58,099 nt of DNA, taken from an uncultured Bacilli bacterium. GTDB taxonomy: Bacteria > Bacillota_I > Bacilli_A > RF39 > UBA660. The number at the start of each line of letters is the position of its first letter. The stretch's first letter is position 1. The notes beneath the pieces were generated by a model that was given only the letters and a program-made list of their open reading frames with translations, was not told where the DNA came from and made no database searches. The stretch is from assembly GCA_944358695.1 (NCBI GenBank), contig CALVRM010000018.1, positions 1-58,099 of the forward strand. Reading direction: 5' to 3'. This document shows, one piece after another, positions 34,577-41,756 of this stretch. Both the position numbers and the translations under genes were made by a program.

Positions 34577-34777
34577 ATGGCTAAAAAGACTCAAAAAACT
34601 CATAAAGGTTTAGCAAAAGTTATAAAAGTAAGAAAAGGTGGTTCTATTAAGTACCAACCGGCTAATAAAAATCATAAATTAACTCATAAAAGTAATGCAT
34701 CAAGAAGAAGAAGACATCACGAGTCTGAAATGCATAGTTCAGATATTAAACGAGTTAAAGAATTAATTAATAAGTAG
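34577..34777 (+). CDS. rpmI: 50S ribosomal protein L35
   Basis: A 66-residue, Lys/Arg-rich L35, starting MAKKTQKTHKGLAKV and containing KLTHKSNASRRRRH. ATG follows AGGAGG. Middle gene of infC-rpmI-rplT, 11 bases behind infC and 22 before rplT. Confidence 0.96.
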   Translation: MAKKTQKTHKGLAKVIKVRKGGSIKYQPANKNHKLTHKSNASRRRRHHESEMHSSDIKRVKELINK

Positions 34778-34799
34778 AGATTAGAGGAGGACAATATAT

Positions 34800-35336
34800 A
34801 TGACAAGAGTTAAAGGTGGGACGATTTCACGTGCTCGTCACAAGAAAGCTTTAAAACAGGCAAAAGGTTATTTTGGAAGTAAACATAAATTATATAAGAC
34901 AGCTAAAGAACAAGTAAGACATTCATTAATGTATGCATATAGAGATAGAAGAACTAAAAAAAGAGATTTTAGAAAGTTATGGATCACCAGAATTAATGCG
35001 GCTTGCAGACAAAATGATATTTCATATTCAAGATTTATCAATGGTTTATCTAAAGCTGGAATTGAAATCAATAGAAAAATGTTATCAGAGATCGCAATTG
35101 ATGATCCTAAAATGTTTGCTGGATTAGTAGCTACGGCTAAAGCAGCTTTATCTGGAAAACAGATTAAAGAAGAACAAGAAACTGCAAAAGTTGCTTCTAA
35201 AAGTGAAACTAAAGTAGATACTAAAGAAGATATTTCAAAATTAACAGTTGCTGAACTTAAAAAGCTAGCTAAAGAAAAAAAAGTAGAAGGTTATTCTACA
35301 ATGAAAAAAGCTGAATTATTAGATGCCTTAAAATAA
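34800..35336 (+). CDS. rplT: 50S ribosomal protein L20 with C-terminal Rho-N-like extension
   Basis: Residues 1-118 are a normal L20 ([16 protein letters not shown], the [10 protein letters not shown] and [14 protein letters not shown] segments). L20 organises 23S rRNA early in assembly and represses its own operon. The family usually ends near 118; here a charged linker (119-143) and a 35-residue unit follow: [34 protein letters not shown]. That unit has the L-T-x-x-E-L-K-x-x-A-K and S-x-x-x-K-x-E-L pattern of the Rho N-terminal or SAP helix-loop-helix nucleic-acid-binding motif. The frame is continuous and ends at a terminator, so the extension is real. ATG has GAGGAGG upstream. Confidence 0.95.
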   Translation: MTRVKGGTISRARHKKALKQAKGYFGSKHKLYKTAKEQVRHSLMYAYRDRRTKKRDFRKLWITRINAACRQNDISYSRFINGLSKAGIEINRKMLSEIAIDDPKMFAGLVATAKAALSGKQIKEEQETAKVASKSETKVDTKEDISKLTVAELKKLAKEKKVEGYSTMKKAELLDALK

Positions 35337-35348
35337 GGTATCTTTTTT
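35322..35348 (+). terminator. Terminator of infC-rpmI-rplT
   Basis: GATGCCTT (35322-35329) pairs with AAGGTATC (35335-35342), one wobble pair, then six T residues; it overlaps the rplT stop. Confidence 0.8.
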
Positions 35349-35401
35349 AATGATTTAAAATAATTTTATAATGTTTTTCATGTAAATTGCTAAGTTCCAT
35401 C

Positions 35402-35431
35402 AAAAAATACATCTATCGTGATGTATTTTTT
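35402..35431 (-). terminator. Terminator of the diacylglycerol-kinase family gene
   Basis: Perfect 12-bp stem, AAAAAATACATC (35402-35413) with GATGTATTTTTT (35420-35431), loop of six. Symmetric, so it can act in both directions; it overlaps the stop of the minus-strand gene. Confidence 0.85.
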
Positions 35432-36366
35432 CTGCCGACTAATTGTAATATTTTACCACCGGATTTTACCGATATTTTAGGGTTTTCAGCTGTTATTATC
35501 TCTTTAGGATCACCATCACAATTAATTGGATAAAATGGTATGTTGCTATCAAAAGTTAATTCCAGATGATCTGTGCTAAAAACATTGTTTTCCTCTAAAT
35601 CCATGATACCGTTTTTGGAAGTAAAAGTTTTCCTTAGCATTTTGAATAACTCGCTTTGACTGTGAACAATTGCTACTTCAAATTTATTATCACACATGTT
35701 AGCATTTGGATTAATATTTAAATTGGCAAATGATCTACCATTAAATATAGCGAAGAAAATGGCCTTGGTTTGTCTGGTTTTTCCGTCAGATGTATAGGTT
35801 ATTTGGTAAGGATTATCAATAACATCTTTATATAAGCGTTTATCACTAAATATTCTTCTAGCTCCATATCTGATATAACTTAAAGTGCCAACGTCTTTTT
35901 TATCATTGCTTTTATCGATTAGAAAGGTTACAGGGGCTAGGACACCTCCGGCTGCTACATAAGCAATTGGCTGATTATTTACGGTTATTATTTCGCGATT
36001 TTCGATAATCCCGTTTAATAATAAGGACGTTGCTTTTACGGGATTGTACCTAGGAAGATAAGTATTTGGTCCCATATCATTGGTGGTTCCACCTGGAACA
36101 TGTCCATAAATTGCATGTTGATCTTTTAAATGATGAAAGGCTTCATAGGCTTTACTGACCGTTCCGTCTCCTCCCATGGTTAAAATTATATTAAATTCAT
36201 CATTTAATTTAGGTATTTGATCTTTAATGTATCCGGCGTATTCACTTTCAAGTAAAGTGGGATTATAACCGGCTTTAATAATTTCTTCTGCTATTTTTGG
36301 AAGTTTTTCCTTTTTAAAGCCAGAAGCATGCTTGTTATATATAAGACAACAATTAGGTTTTGACAA
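35413..36366 (-). CDS. Diacylglycerol kinase / lipid kinase family protein
   Basis: A 317-residue protein of the DagK/YegS/BmrU superfamily. It has the nucleotide loop MGGDGTVS (about 64-71) and a second glycine-rich loop GHVPGGTTNDMG, where most members have P-x-G-T-x-N-D-x. In Bacilli the soluble member DgkB returns diacylglycerol to phosphatidic acid during lipoteichoic acid synthesis; this protein may do the same, but sphingosine-kinase-like members exist. Start TTG at 36366 follows a G-rich SD (AAGGGGGGG) 8 bases upstream. Divergent from murD. Confidence 0.85.
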   Translation of the reverse strand: MSKPNCCLIYNKHASGFKKEKLPKIAEEIIKAGYNPTLLESEYAGYIKDQIPKLNDEFNIILTMGGDGTVSKAYEAFHHLKDQHAIYGHVPGGTTNDMGPNTYLPRYNPVKATSLLLNGIIENREIITVNNQPIAYVAAGGVLAPVTFLIDKSNDKKDVGTLSYIRYGARRIFSDKRLYKDVIDNPYQITYTSDGKTRQTKAIFFAIFNGRSFANLNINPNANMCDNKFEVAIVHSQSELFKMLRKTFTSKNGIMDLEENNVFSTDHLELTFDSNIPFYPINCDGDPKEIITAENPKISVKSGGKILQLVGRKNTSR

Positions 36367-36514
36367 GTTACTTTCCCCCCCTTCATTAGATATATATTAT
36401 ACACTTTTTTTAATTATGAAATCAAGGGGTATTAGACCTATATCATGATAAATTTTTTTATAATATAGGTATACGCTAATGTTTGTTTATGTTATTCATT
36501 ATTGTCTAAGACTA

Positions 36515-36523
36515 TGATATAAT
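36515..36523 (+). promoter_or_regulatory. Extended -10 promoter of murD
   Basis: TG-A-TATAAT; the SD AGGAAGGTG begins about 7 bases later. No clear -35 box. Confidence 0.6.
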
Positions 36524-36545
36524 TATATTAGGAAGGTGAAATAAA

Positions 36546-37874
36546 ATGTACGAAGGGAAAAGGTTGTTTGTACTTGGCATGGGACGTAGTGGGGTGGCAG
36601 TCAGTAAATTGTTGCACGAGAAAAATCATATTTTATTGACTGATATTGAATATGATGATTATAGTTTAATTAAAGAGCTAGAAGATATGGGAATAAATGT
36701 GGTTATTACTAAAGATCAAGATAAACTTTTAAACGATAAATTTGATTATGTTATTAAAAATCCAGCGATTAGGGCTGATAATCAAACCGTAAAGAAAGCT
36801 TTGAAACTAGGTATTCCCGTGGTGAACGAGATGGAAGTTGTGTATAATTTATTACCTAAAGACGTTAAGATTATCGGAATAACTGGATCTAATGGCAAGA
36901 CGACAACGGCATATTTAACTTATGAGATGTTGAAAATGGCCGATTTACCAGTTAAATTAGGCGGAAATCTCGGCATTCCTTTTTCAGCTTTTGCGCTGGA
37001 TATTGAATCAGGTGATATTGTTGTTTTAGAAATATCTAGCCATCAACTTTTAGATTTTGATAAGTTTAAGACGGACATTAGTGTATTTACTAACTTGAGT
37101 GAAGTGCATATTGATATGTTTGGAACTTATAAAAAGTATAAGCAAAACAAATTGCGTATTTTTAATCATCATACCGAAAAAGATATTGCTATTTTAAATA
37201 GTGGCGATGAAGAAGTTGTCAAATTAACTAAAACTATTCCTTCAGAAAAGTTATATTTTTCAAGCTGGGAGTCAGCTGATTGTTATATTAAGAATAATCA
37301 AATTTGGTATAAGGATGCGCAAATTTGTGAGCTTAGTGATATTAGACTTAAGGGAAGACATAATTATGAAAATGTTATGTGTGCAATAATGGTGGCAAAG
37401 CAGTTTAATGTGTCTAATGAAGCGATTAAAGAGGCTTTGGATAACTTTAGCGGAGTTGAACACAGGATGGAATTTGTCAGAAGACTTAATGACCGGGAAT
37501 TTTATAACGATTCTAAGGCGACAAATAATAAGTCTACGATAGTGGCTTTATCTTCTTTTGACTCACCAATTATTTTGTTGTTGGGTGGTTTAGATAGAGG
37601 GCAGTCTTTTACAGAGTTAGACGGTCATTTAGAACACGTAAAAAAGGTTGTATGTTATGGTCAGACACGTGAAAAAATTAAGAGGTATTGTGAAAAGAAA
37701 AGTATTGACGTAACAGTAGTTGACGATATGGCTGAAGCAGTAAAATTAGCATATAATTTATCGGAAGCAGGGGATACTATTTTATTGAGTCCGGCTTGTG
37801 CAAGTTGGGATCAATTTAAATCGTTTGAGGAACGTGGAAAGAAATTTAAAGAAATTGTTGACAAGTTACAATAG
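36546..37874 (+). CDS. murD: UDP-N-acetylmuramoyl-L-alanine--D-glutamate ligase
   Basis: MurD adds D-Glu to UDP-MurNAc-L-Ala with ATP in the cytoplasm. The 442-residue protein has the UDP-binding N-domain (GMGRSGVAVS at 11-20), the ATP loop GITGSNGKTTT (about 110-120), the central-domain HRMEFV and YNDSKATN segments and the C-terminal LLLGGLDRG and LLSPACASWDQF. Length is normal. It is not next to ftsW or murG as in the standard dcw cluster; mraY is 1.4 kb downstream behind two unrelated genes. ATG follows GAAGGTG. Own promoter and terminator. Confidence 0.96.
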   Translation: MYEGKRLFVLGMGRSGVAVSKLLHEKNHILLTDIEYDDYSLIKELEDMGINVVITKDQDKLLNDKFDYVIKNPAIRADNQTVKKALKLGIPVVNEMEVVYNLLPKDVKIIGITGSNGKTTTAYLTYEMLKMADLPVKLGGNLGIPFSAFALDIESGDIVVLEISSHQLLDFDKFKTDISVFTNLSEVHIDMFGTYKKYKQNKLRIFNHHTEKDIAILNSGDEEVVKLTKTIPSEKLYFSSWESADCYIKNNQIWYKDAQICELSDIRLKGRHNYENVMCAIMVAKQFNVSNEAIKEALDNFSGVEHRMEFVRRLNDREFYNDSKATNNKSTIVALSSFDSPIILLLGGLDRGQSFTELDGHLEHVKKVVCYGQTREKIKRYCEKKSIDVTVVDDMAEAVKLAYNLSEAGDTILLSPACASWDQFKSFEERGKKFKEIVDKLQ

Positions 37875-37885
37875 TTTCTTTTTTT
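37848..37885 (+). terminator. Terminator of murD
   Basis: AAAGAA plus ATTGT (37848-37858) pairs with ACAAT plus TTTCTTT (37868-37881), with a small bulge, then T residues. It overlaps the end of murD. Confidence 0.65.
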
Positions 37886-37893
37886 ATTTCTCA

Positions 37894-37922
37894 TTGACAA
37901 ACAAATGTTTGGTGTGTATAAT
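37894..37922 (+). promoter_or_regulatory. Consensus promoter of the HAD nucleotidase gene
   Basis: Perfect TTGACA (37894-37899), 17 bases, perfect TATAAT (37917-37922). Confidence 0.8.
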
Positions 37923-37947
37923 TCTTATAGAGAATAGGAGGAATATT

Positions 37948-38445
37948 ATGCTTAATTTATATATTGATTTCGATGGTGTTATTATGAATACGATTGATAT
38001 AACTTATAAAATTTTAAATCAAAAGGGAATTGATCTTAAAGATTATAAAAGCTGTGAACGATTTTATCGCGAATTAGATTGGCATGAGGTATTAAAAAAT
38101 AGTGCGCCGATTCATGACAGTTGGGGGTGTATTGAGAAAATTATAAAGAGTCAAAAATTTAATGTAGCAATTTTAACCCATGTCAATTCTTTAACAGAGA
38201 TTGAAGAAAAAGTTAAAGTAATTCGTCAACATTTTCGTGATATTACAATCATTCCTGTGCCTAAGTCCATCTCTAAAACCGAAATGCTTAAAGCTGAAGG
38301 AGCGGTTTTAGTTGATGATTATATTCATAATTTAAAAGAGTGGGAAGCAGCTGGTGGCTATGGGATTCGCTTTGATTTAGACATGGATGGCAAGGGCTAT
38401 CCGGTTATTGATAGATTAGACGTTTTAATTGATATGCTTGATTGA
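37948..38445 (+). CDS. HAD-family 5'-nucleotidase-like phosphatase
   Basis: A 165-residue HAD hydrolase of the small 5'(3')-deoxyribonucleotidase type. It begins YIDFDGVIMNT with the nucleophile and acid-base Asp pair (D7 and D9), has VAILTHVNS (motif II Thr), the Lys of motif III near KSISKTEML and GAVLVDDYIHN (motif IV Asp pair). The family dephosphorylates nucleotides or related small molecules; the substrate is unknown. The ATG at 37948 follows AGGAGG; the longer frame from 37798 overlaps murD and is not real. Confidence 0.85.
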   Translation: MLNLYIDFDGVIMNTIDITYKILNQKGIDLKDYKSCERFYRELDWHEVLKNSAPIHDSWGCIEKIIKSQKFNVAILTHVNSLTEIEEKVKVIRQHFRDITIIPVPKSISKTEMLKAEGAVLVDDYIHNLKEWEAAGGYGIRFDLDMDGKGYPVIDRLDVLIDMLD

Positions 38446-38485
38446 TTTTAATTTGACATGTTTTATCAATTATTTCTATTCTTTC

Positions 38486-38515
38486 TTGACTTTAACTTTA
38501 GCAAAGTGATATTAT
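38486..38515 (+). promoter_or_regulatory. Promoter of the SipW-type exported protein gene
   Basis: TTGACT (38486-38491), 18 bases, TATTAT (38510-38515). Confidence 0.5.
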
Positions 38516-38557
38516 TAATTTGATAGTAAAGTTATCGATAGTATAGGAGGAAAGAAA

Positions 38558-39112
38558 ATGCATAACAAGAATATTTTGATTGGTGGTTTAATTGCAATTG
38601 TGGTGGTAATGGTCAGTGGATATGCAGCTTTTGCAACACAGTTAAATATCAATGGTACTGCAAATATTACTTCATCTTGGAATGTGGCTTTTGATACAAC
38701 GCAGACTTCAGCATATACTCCAACAACTGGGTTATCTGGTGCTACTGCTCCAACAGGGTCTATTGCTTTTACTGATGACCAAACTGCAAATTTAACGGCT
38801 AATCTTAATCAACCTGGTGATAAAATAGTATTTACTTTGACGGTAAAAAATACTGGGAATTTGAAAGCTAAATTGGAGGCGCCTACTTTAACCGGCACTT
38901 CATGTACGGTTAGTGATTTAACTTGTACAAGTGCAAGTGGTCATATTAAGTTTACGGTGACAAATCCAACTCCAACATCAATTGCGGCTACCACAGGTAC
39001 TGCCACAATTACAGTAACAGCTGAATATCCTAATACGACTGTTGAAGAAGCATCAACAGAATCAGCCTCAATTAAAGTATCATTAAATGCGACACAAGAT
39101 ACAAGTGCATAA
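38558..39112 (+). CDS. Exported Thr-rich protein with SipW-type signal segment
   Basis: A 184-residue secreted or surface protein. N-terminal signal: short positive stretch, hydrophobic core ILIGGLIAIVVVMVSGYAAF, then ATQLNINGTANI. This arrangement resembles SipW-dependent signal peptides of the TasA/camelysin group as I know them. The mature part is rich in Thr, Ser, Ala and Asn, predicted all-beta (Ig-like), with two Cys about 8 residues apart (GTSCTVSDLTCT). It may be a surface filament or matrix protein; no peptidase or partner gene is adjacent. ATG follows GGAGG. Own promoter and strong terminator. Codon use is richer in ACT/GCT than the neighbours, as expected for the composition. Confidence 0.7.
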   Translation: MHNKNILIGGLIAIVVVMVSGYAAFATQLNINGTANITSSWNVAFDTTQTSAYTPTTGLSGATAPTGSIAFTDDQTANLTANLNQPGDKIVFTLTVKNTGNLKAKLEAPTLTGTSCTVSDLTCTSASGHIKFTVTNPTPTSIAATTGTATITVTAEYPNTTVEEASTESASIKVSLNATQDTSA

Positions 39113-39118
39113 GTGTTT

Positions 39119-39149
39119 AAAAAATTATCTAGTTTTCAGATAATTTTTT
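39119..39149 (+). terminator. Terminator of the exported protein gene
   Basis: Perfect 12-bp stem, AAAAAATTATCT (39119-39130) with AGATAATTTTTT (39138-39149), 7-base loop. Confidence 0.85.
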
Positions 39150-39239
39150 GTTTTTATTTAAAAATTTAATTAAATTATGGAAATTTTGTCTAGTGTAATA
39201 AAAAAAGAGTTAAAATGCTGTACAAACTCTAACGAAAAA

Positions 39240-39248
39240 TGGTATAAT
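39240..39248 (+). promoter_or_regulatory. Extended -10 promoter of mraY-tig
   Basis: TG-G-TATAAT; the SD region GGAGATGAGG begins about 11 bases later. Confidence 0.6.
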
Positions 39249-39271
39249 TATAACTACATGGAGATGAGGCT

Positions 39272-40264
39272 ATGTTAGTTTTAGCAAAGGTAGTCATGGC
39301 TATAATGATTGGTTTTGTCTTTTCAGTATTTTTTGGCTATTTTGTGGTAAAATGGCTAAAAAAAGAGAAATTAGGGCAAAATGTAAGTAAGACACTAGGA
39401 AAACGTCATGAAGAAAAACAAGGAACACCGACGATGGGCGGAATTATGTTTATTATACCAACGCTTATTATTATGCTTGGGTTAATTTTAACTGATAAAG
39501 TCGATGTGACAGCCAATTTATTTGTTGTTTTATTTGTTTTTACAGCATATGCTTTATTGGGCTATATTGATGATTATTTGGTTGTCAAAAAGCATAATAA
39601 TAAAGGTTTATCGATTATTGTCAAATTATTTGCTCAATTGGTAATTGCCTTAGTATTTTTCTATATTTACTTAAGTAGTGGTAATGATCCAGTTTTAGAT
39701 ATTAATACTTTAGGTATTAAAATCAATCTGGGCTGGCTCTACGGTCTATTTTTACTATTTGTGCTAGTTGGAAGTAGTAATGCCGTAAATATTACTGATG
39801 GACTTGATGGCTTAGCCGGTGGGCTTTCGGCAATTGCTTTCTTTGCTTTTGGAATTATTAGCTGGGGTTCCCCATGGACTGTTGGTAATGAAGATATAGC
39901 AATTTTTTGTTTCGTTTTGGTGGGATCATTAGTGGGATTCTTAGTGTATAATAGTCATCCAGCTAAAGTTTTTATGGGTGATACGGGTTCATTAGCGCTA
40001 GGGGCAGCTTTAGGTAGTGTAGCTATTATTAGTAACCATGAGATTACACTAATTGTTGTGGCTGGTGTATTTATTATTGAAACTTTAAGTGTTATTATTC
40101 AGCTAGTGGCAATTAAAAAATTTCATAAAAAGGTGTTTTTGATGGCACCGTTACACCATCATTTTGAAAAACTAGGGTGGTCTGAAGTCGATATTGTAAG
40201 ATTGTTTTGGTCAGTAGGCTTAATACTTAGTATGGCGGCTATTGGCTTTGGTGTATGGTTATAA
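39272..40264 (+). CDS. mraY: Phospho-N-acetylmuramoyl-pentapeptide transferase
   Basis: MraY transfers phospho-MurNAc-pentapeptide to undecaprenyl phosphate and makes lipid I at the membrane. The 330-residue protein has about ten helices, with GTPTMGGIMF, the Asp-rich LLGYIDDYLVV, NITDGLDGLAGG, FMGDTGSLALG and APLHHHFEKLGW, all conserved in the family. Start ATG at 39272 uses GGAG 8 bases upstream. tig follows after 14 bases, an unusual partner; murD lies 1.4 kb upstream and the rest of the mur genes are not in the window. Confidence 0.97.
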   Translation: MLVLAKVVMAIMIGFVFSVFFGYFVVKWLKKEKLGQNVSKTLGKRHEEKQGTPTMGGIMFIIPTLIIMLGLILTDKVDVTANLFVVLFVFTAYALLGYIDDYLVVKKHNNKGLSIIVKLFAQLVIALVFFYIYLSSGNDPVLDINTLGIKINLGWLYGLFLLFVLVGSSNAVNITDGLDGLAGGLSAIAFFAFGIISWGSPWTVGNEDIAIFCFVLVGSLVGFLVYNSHPAKVFMGDTGSLALGAALGSVAIISNHEITLIVVAGVFIIETLSVIIQLVAIKKFHKKVFLMAPLHHHFEKLGWSEVDIVRLFWSVGLILSMAAIGFGVWL

Positions 40265-40278
40265 AGGGAGGAAGAAAA

Positions 40279-41535
40279 ATGAGTAGAATAAAAGAAATAG
40301 AAATTAAAGTAGAAGGAAATGAATGGGAAGAGGCTCAAGACAAAGCTTATAAAAAGGCTAATCAAAAAGTAAAAATTGATGGTTTTAGACAAGGTAAGGC
40401 ACCTAAAGACATTTTCTTAAAGAAATATGGAAAAGAAGCTTTATTTATGGATGCTGCTGACATTGTAATTGAAAAAGCTTATGGAAAAATGCTTGAAGAT
40501 AATAAGGATGTAATTACTGAGCTGGTGGCTAAACCGGATATTGAATTAAAGAGCATCGATGAAAAAAGTGTAGAGTTTAAATTTGTTCTTACTTTAAAAC
40601 CTGAAGTTAAATTAGGGAAATATAAGAATTTAGATATTAAAAAGGAAAAAGCCGAAGTTACAAAGGAAGAAATTGAAGAAGCAATTAACAATATGCGTCA
40701 AAGATTCGCTGAAAACGTTCTTAAAGAAGGCGAAATTGTTGAAGGCGATGTTGCTATTATCGATTTTGAAGGTTTTGTTGATGGTAAAGCTTTCGATGGT
40801 GGTAAAGGTGAAAATTATTCTTTGACAATTGGTAGTGGAACTTTTATTCCAGGATTTGAGGACCAATTAATTGGGCTTAAATCAGGCGATGAAAAAGACG
40901 TAGTAGTTACTTTCCCAGAAGACTATCATGCGGAAGATTTAAAAGGTAAAGAGGCGACATTCAAAGTTAAGGTTCACGAGGTTAAAGAAATTTCTGTTCC
41001 AGAGTTAGATGAGGATTTCTTTGCTGATTTAGGAATGGAAGGCATTGATACTAAGGAAAAATTAGAAGCTGAAATTTCAGACAATATTTTGTCTCATAAA
41101 GAGAGTGAAATTGAAAATAAATTTATGGATGCGTTATTAGAGGAAGCTGCTAAGGGGGTTGAAGTTGAGATTCCAGAGGTAATGATCAGTGAAGAATTAG
41201 ATCGCATGGTCTCTCAATATCGTGAGCATTTACAAATGCAAGGTATTTCCCTTGAACAATTTTATCAATTTACTAATTCAAATGAAGAAGCTTTACGTGA
41301 TCAAATGCGCGAAGAAGCAACTAAGAGAATTACTTATAGACTTATGCTTGAAGAAATTGCTAAAAATGAAAAAATTGAAATTTCTGATGAAGATGCTGCT
41401 AAGGAAGCTGAAAAAATGGCTGAGAAATATCAAATGGATAAAGAAGAATTTCTTAAACTATTTGGTGGCTTAGAAATGGTTAAATACGACATGGAAATGC
41501 GTAAGGCTATGGAAATTATTAAGGGTGAAAAGTAG
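40279..41535 (+). CDS. tig: Trigger factor
   Basis: Trigger factor is the ribosome-bound chaperone and prolyl isomerase. The 418-residue protein has the ribosome-binding N-domain with GFRQGKAPKDIFLKKYG (signature near 35-50), the FKBP domain (about 150-235, IDFEGFVDGKAFDGG) and the C-terminal arms. The ATG at 40279 follows GGGAGG; the longer frame overlaps mraY and lacks an SD. Second gene of the mraY-tig unit. In Bacillus tig is next to clpX, which is absent here. Confidence 0.96.
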   Translation: MSRIKEIEIKVEGNEWEEAQDKAYKKANQKVKIDGFRQGKAPKDIFLKKYGKEALFMDAADIVIEKAYGKMLEDNKDVITELVAKPDIELKSIDEKSVEFKFVLTLKPEVKLGKYKNLDIKKEKAEVTKEEIEEAINNMRQRFAENVLKEGEIVEGDVAIIDFEGFVDGKAFDGGKGENYSLTIGSGTFIPGFEDQLIGLKSGDEKDVVVTFPEDYHAEDLKGKEATFKVKVHEVKEISVPELDEDFFADLGMEGIDTKEKLEAEISDNILSHKESEIENKFMDALLEEAAKGVEVEIPEVMISEELDRMVSQYREHLQMQGISLEQFYQFTNSNEEALRDQMREEATKRITYRLMLEEIAKNEKIEISDEDAAKEAEKMAEKYQMDKEEFLKLFGGLEMVKYDMEMRKAMEIIKGEK

Positions 41536-41553
41536 TAATTACTACTTTTTTTT
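41528..41553 (+). terminator. Terminator of mraY-tig
   Basis: Perfect palindrome: AAAAGTAGT (41528-41536) and ACTACTTTT (41541-41549), AATT loop, then T residues; the stop codon lies in the stem. Confidence 0.85.
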
Positions 41554-41653
41554 GTACATTGGAATTTTATAGATTACCAAAAACATTTGATAATGATTAA
41601 GAAAATTATTACAACAATTTAATAGTCAATATTGAACCGAACTGTAAAACGAT

Positions 41654-41713
41654 AAAACCTAGCATGAACTAGGTTTTAAAATGGAAATTTTATTTCCCCA
41701 TACAAATGTATGG
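41654..41713. other. Three consecutive hairpins before priA
   Basis: AAAACCTAG/CTAGGTTTT (41654-41677, perfect 9-bp stem), GGAAAT/ATTTCC (41683-41697, 3-base loop) and CCATAC/GTATGG (41698-41713, 4-base loop) follow each other with almost no gap. None has a long T run, so they are not obvious terminators. They lie upstream of the likely priA -10 box, so they would not be in its leader. Role unknown. Confidence 0.4.
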
Positions 41714-41733
41714 AATTTGTTTTTAATTTATTA

Positions 41734-41739
41734 TATAAT
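41734..41739 (+). promoter_or_regulatory. -10 box of priA
   Basis: TATAAT at 41734, six bases before the SD AGGGTGAT (41746-41753). No TG extension and no clear -35 box. Confidence 0.45.
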
Positions 41740-41756
41740 TTAAGTAGGGTGATAGT

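Noticed and set aside
34933-35127. Second plus-strand ORF inside rplT
   Set aside because: Overlaps the well-conserved L20 core in another frame; no SD.
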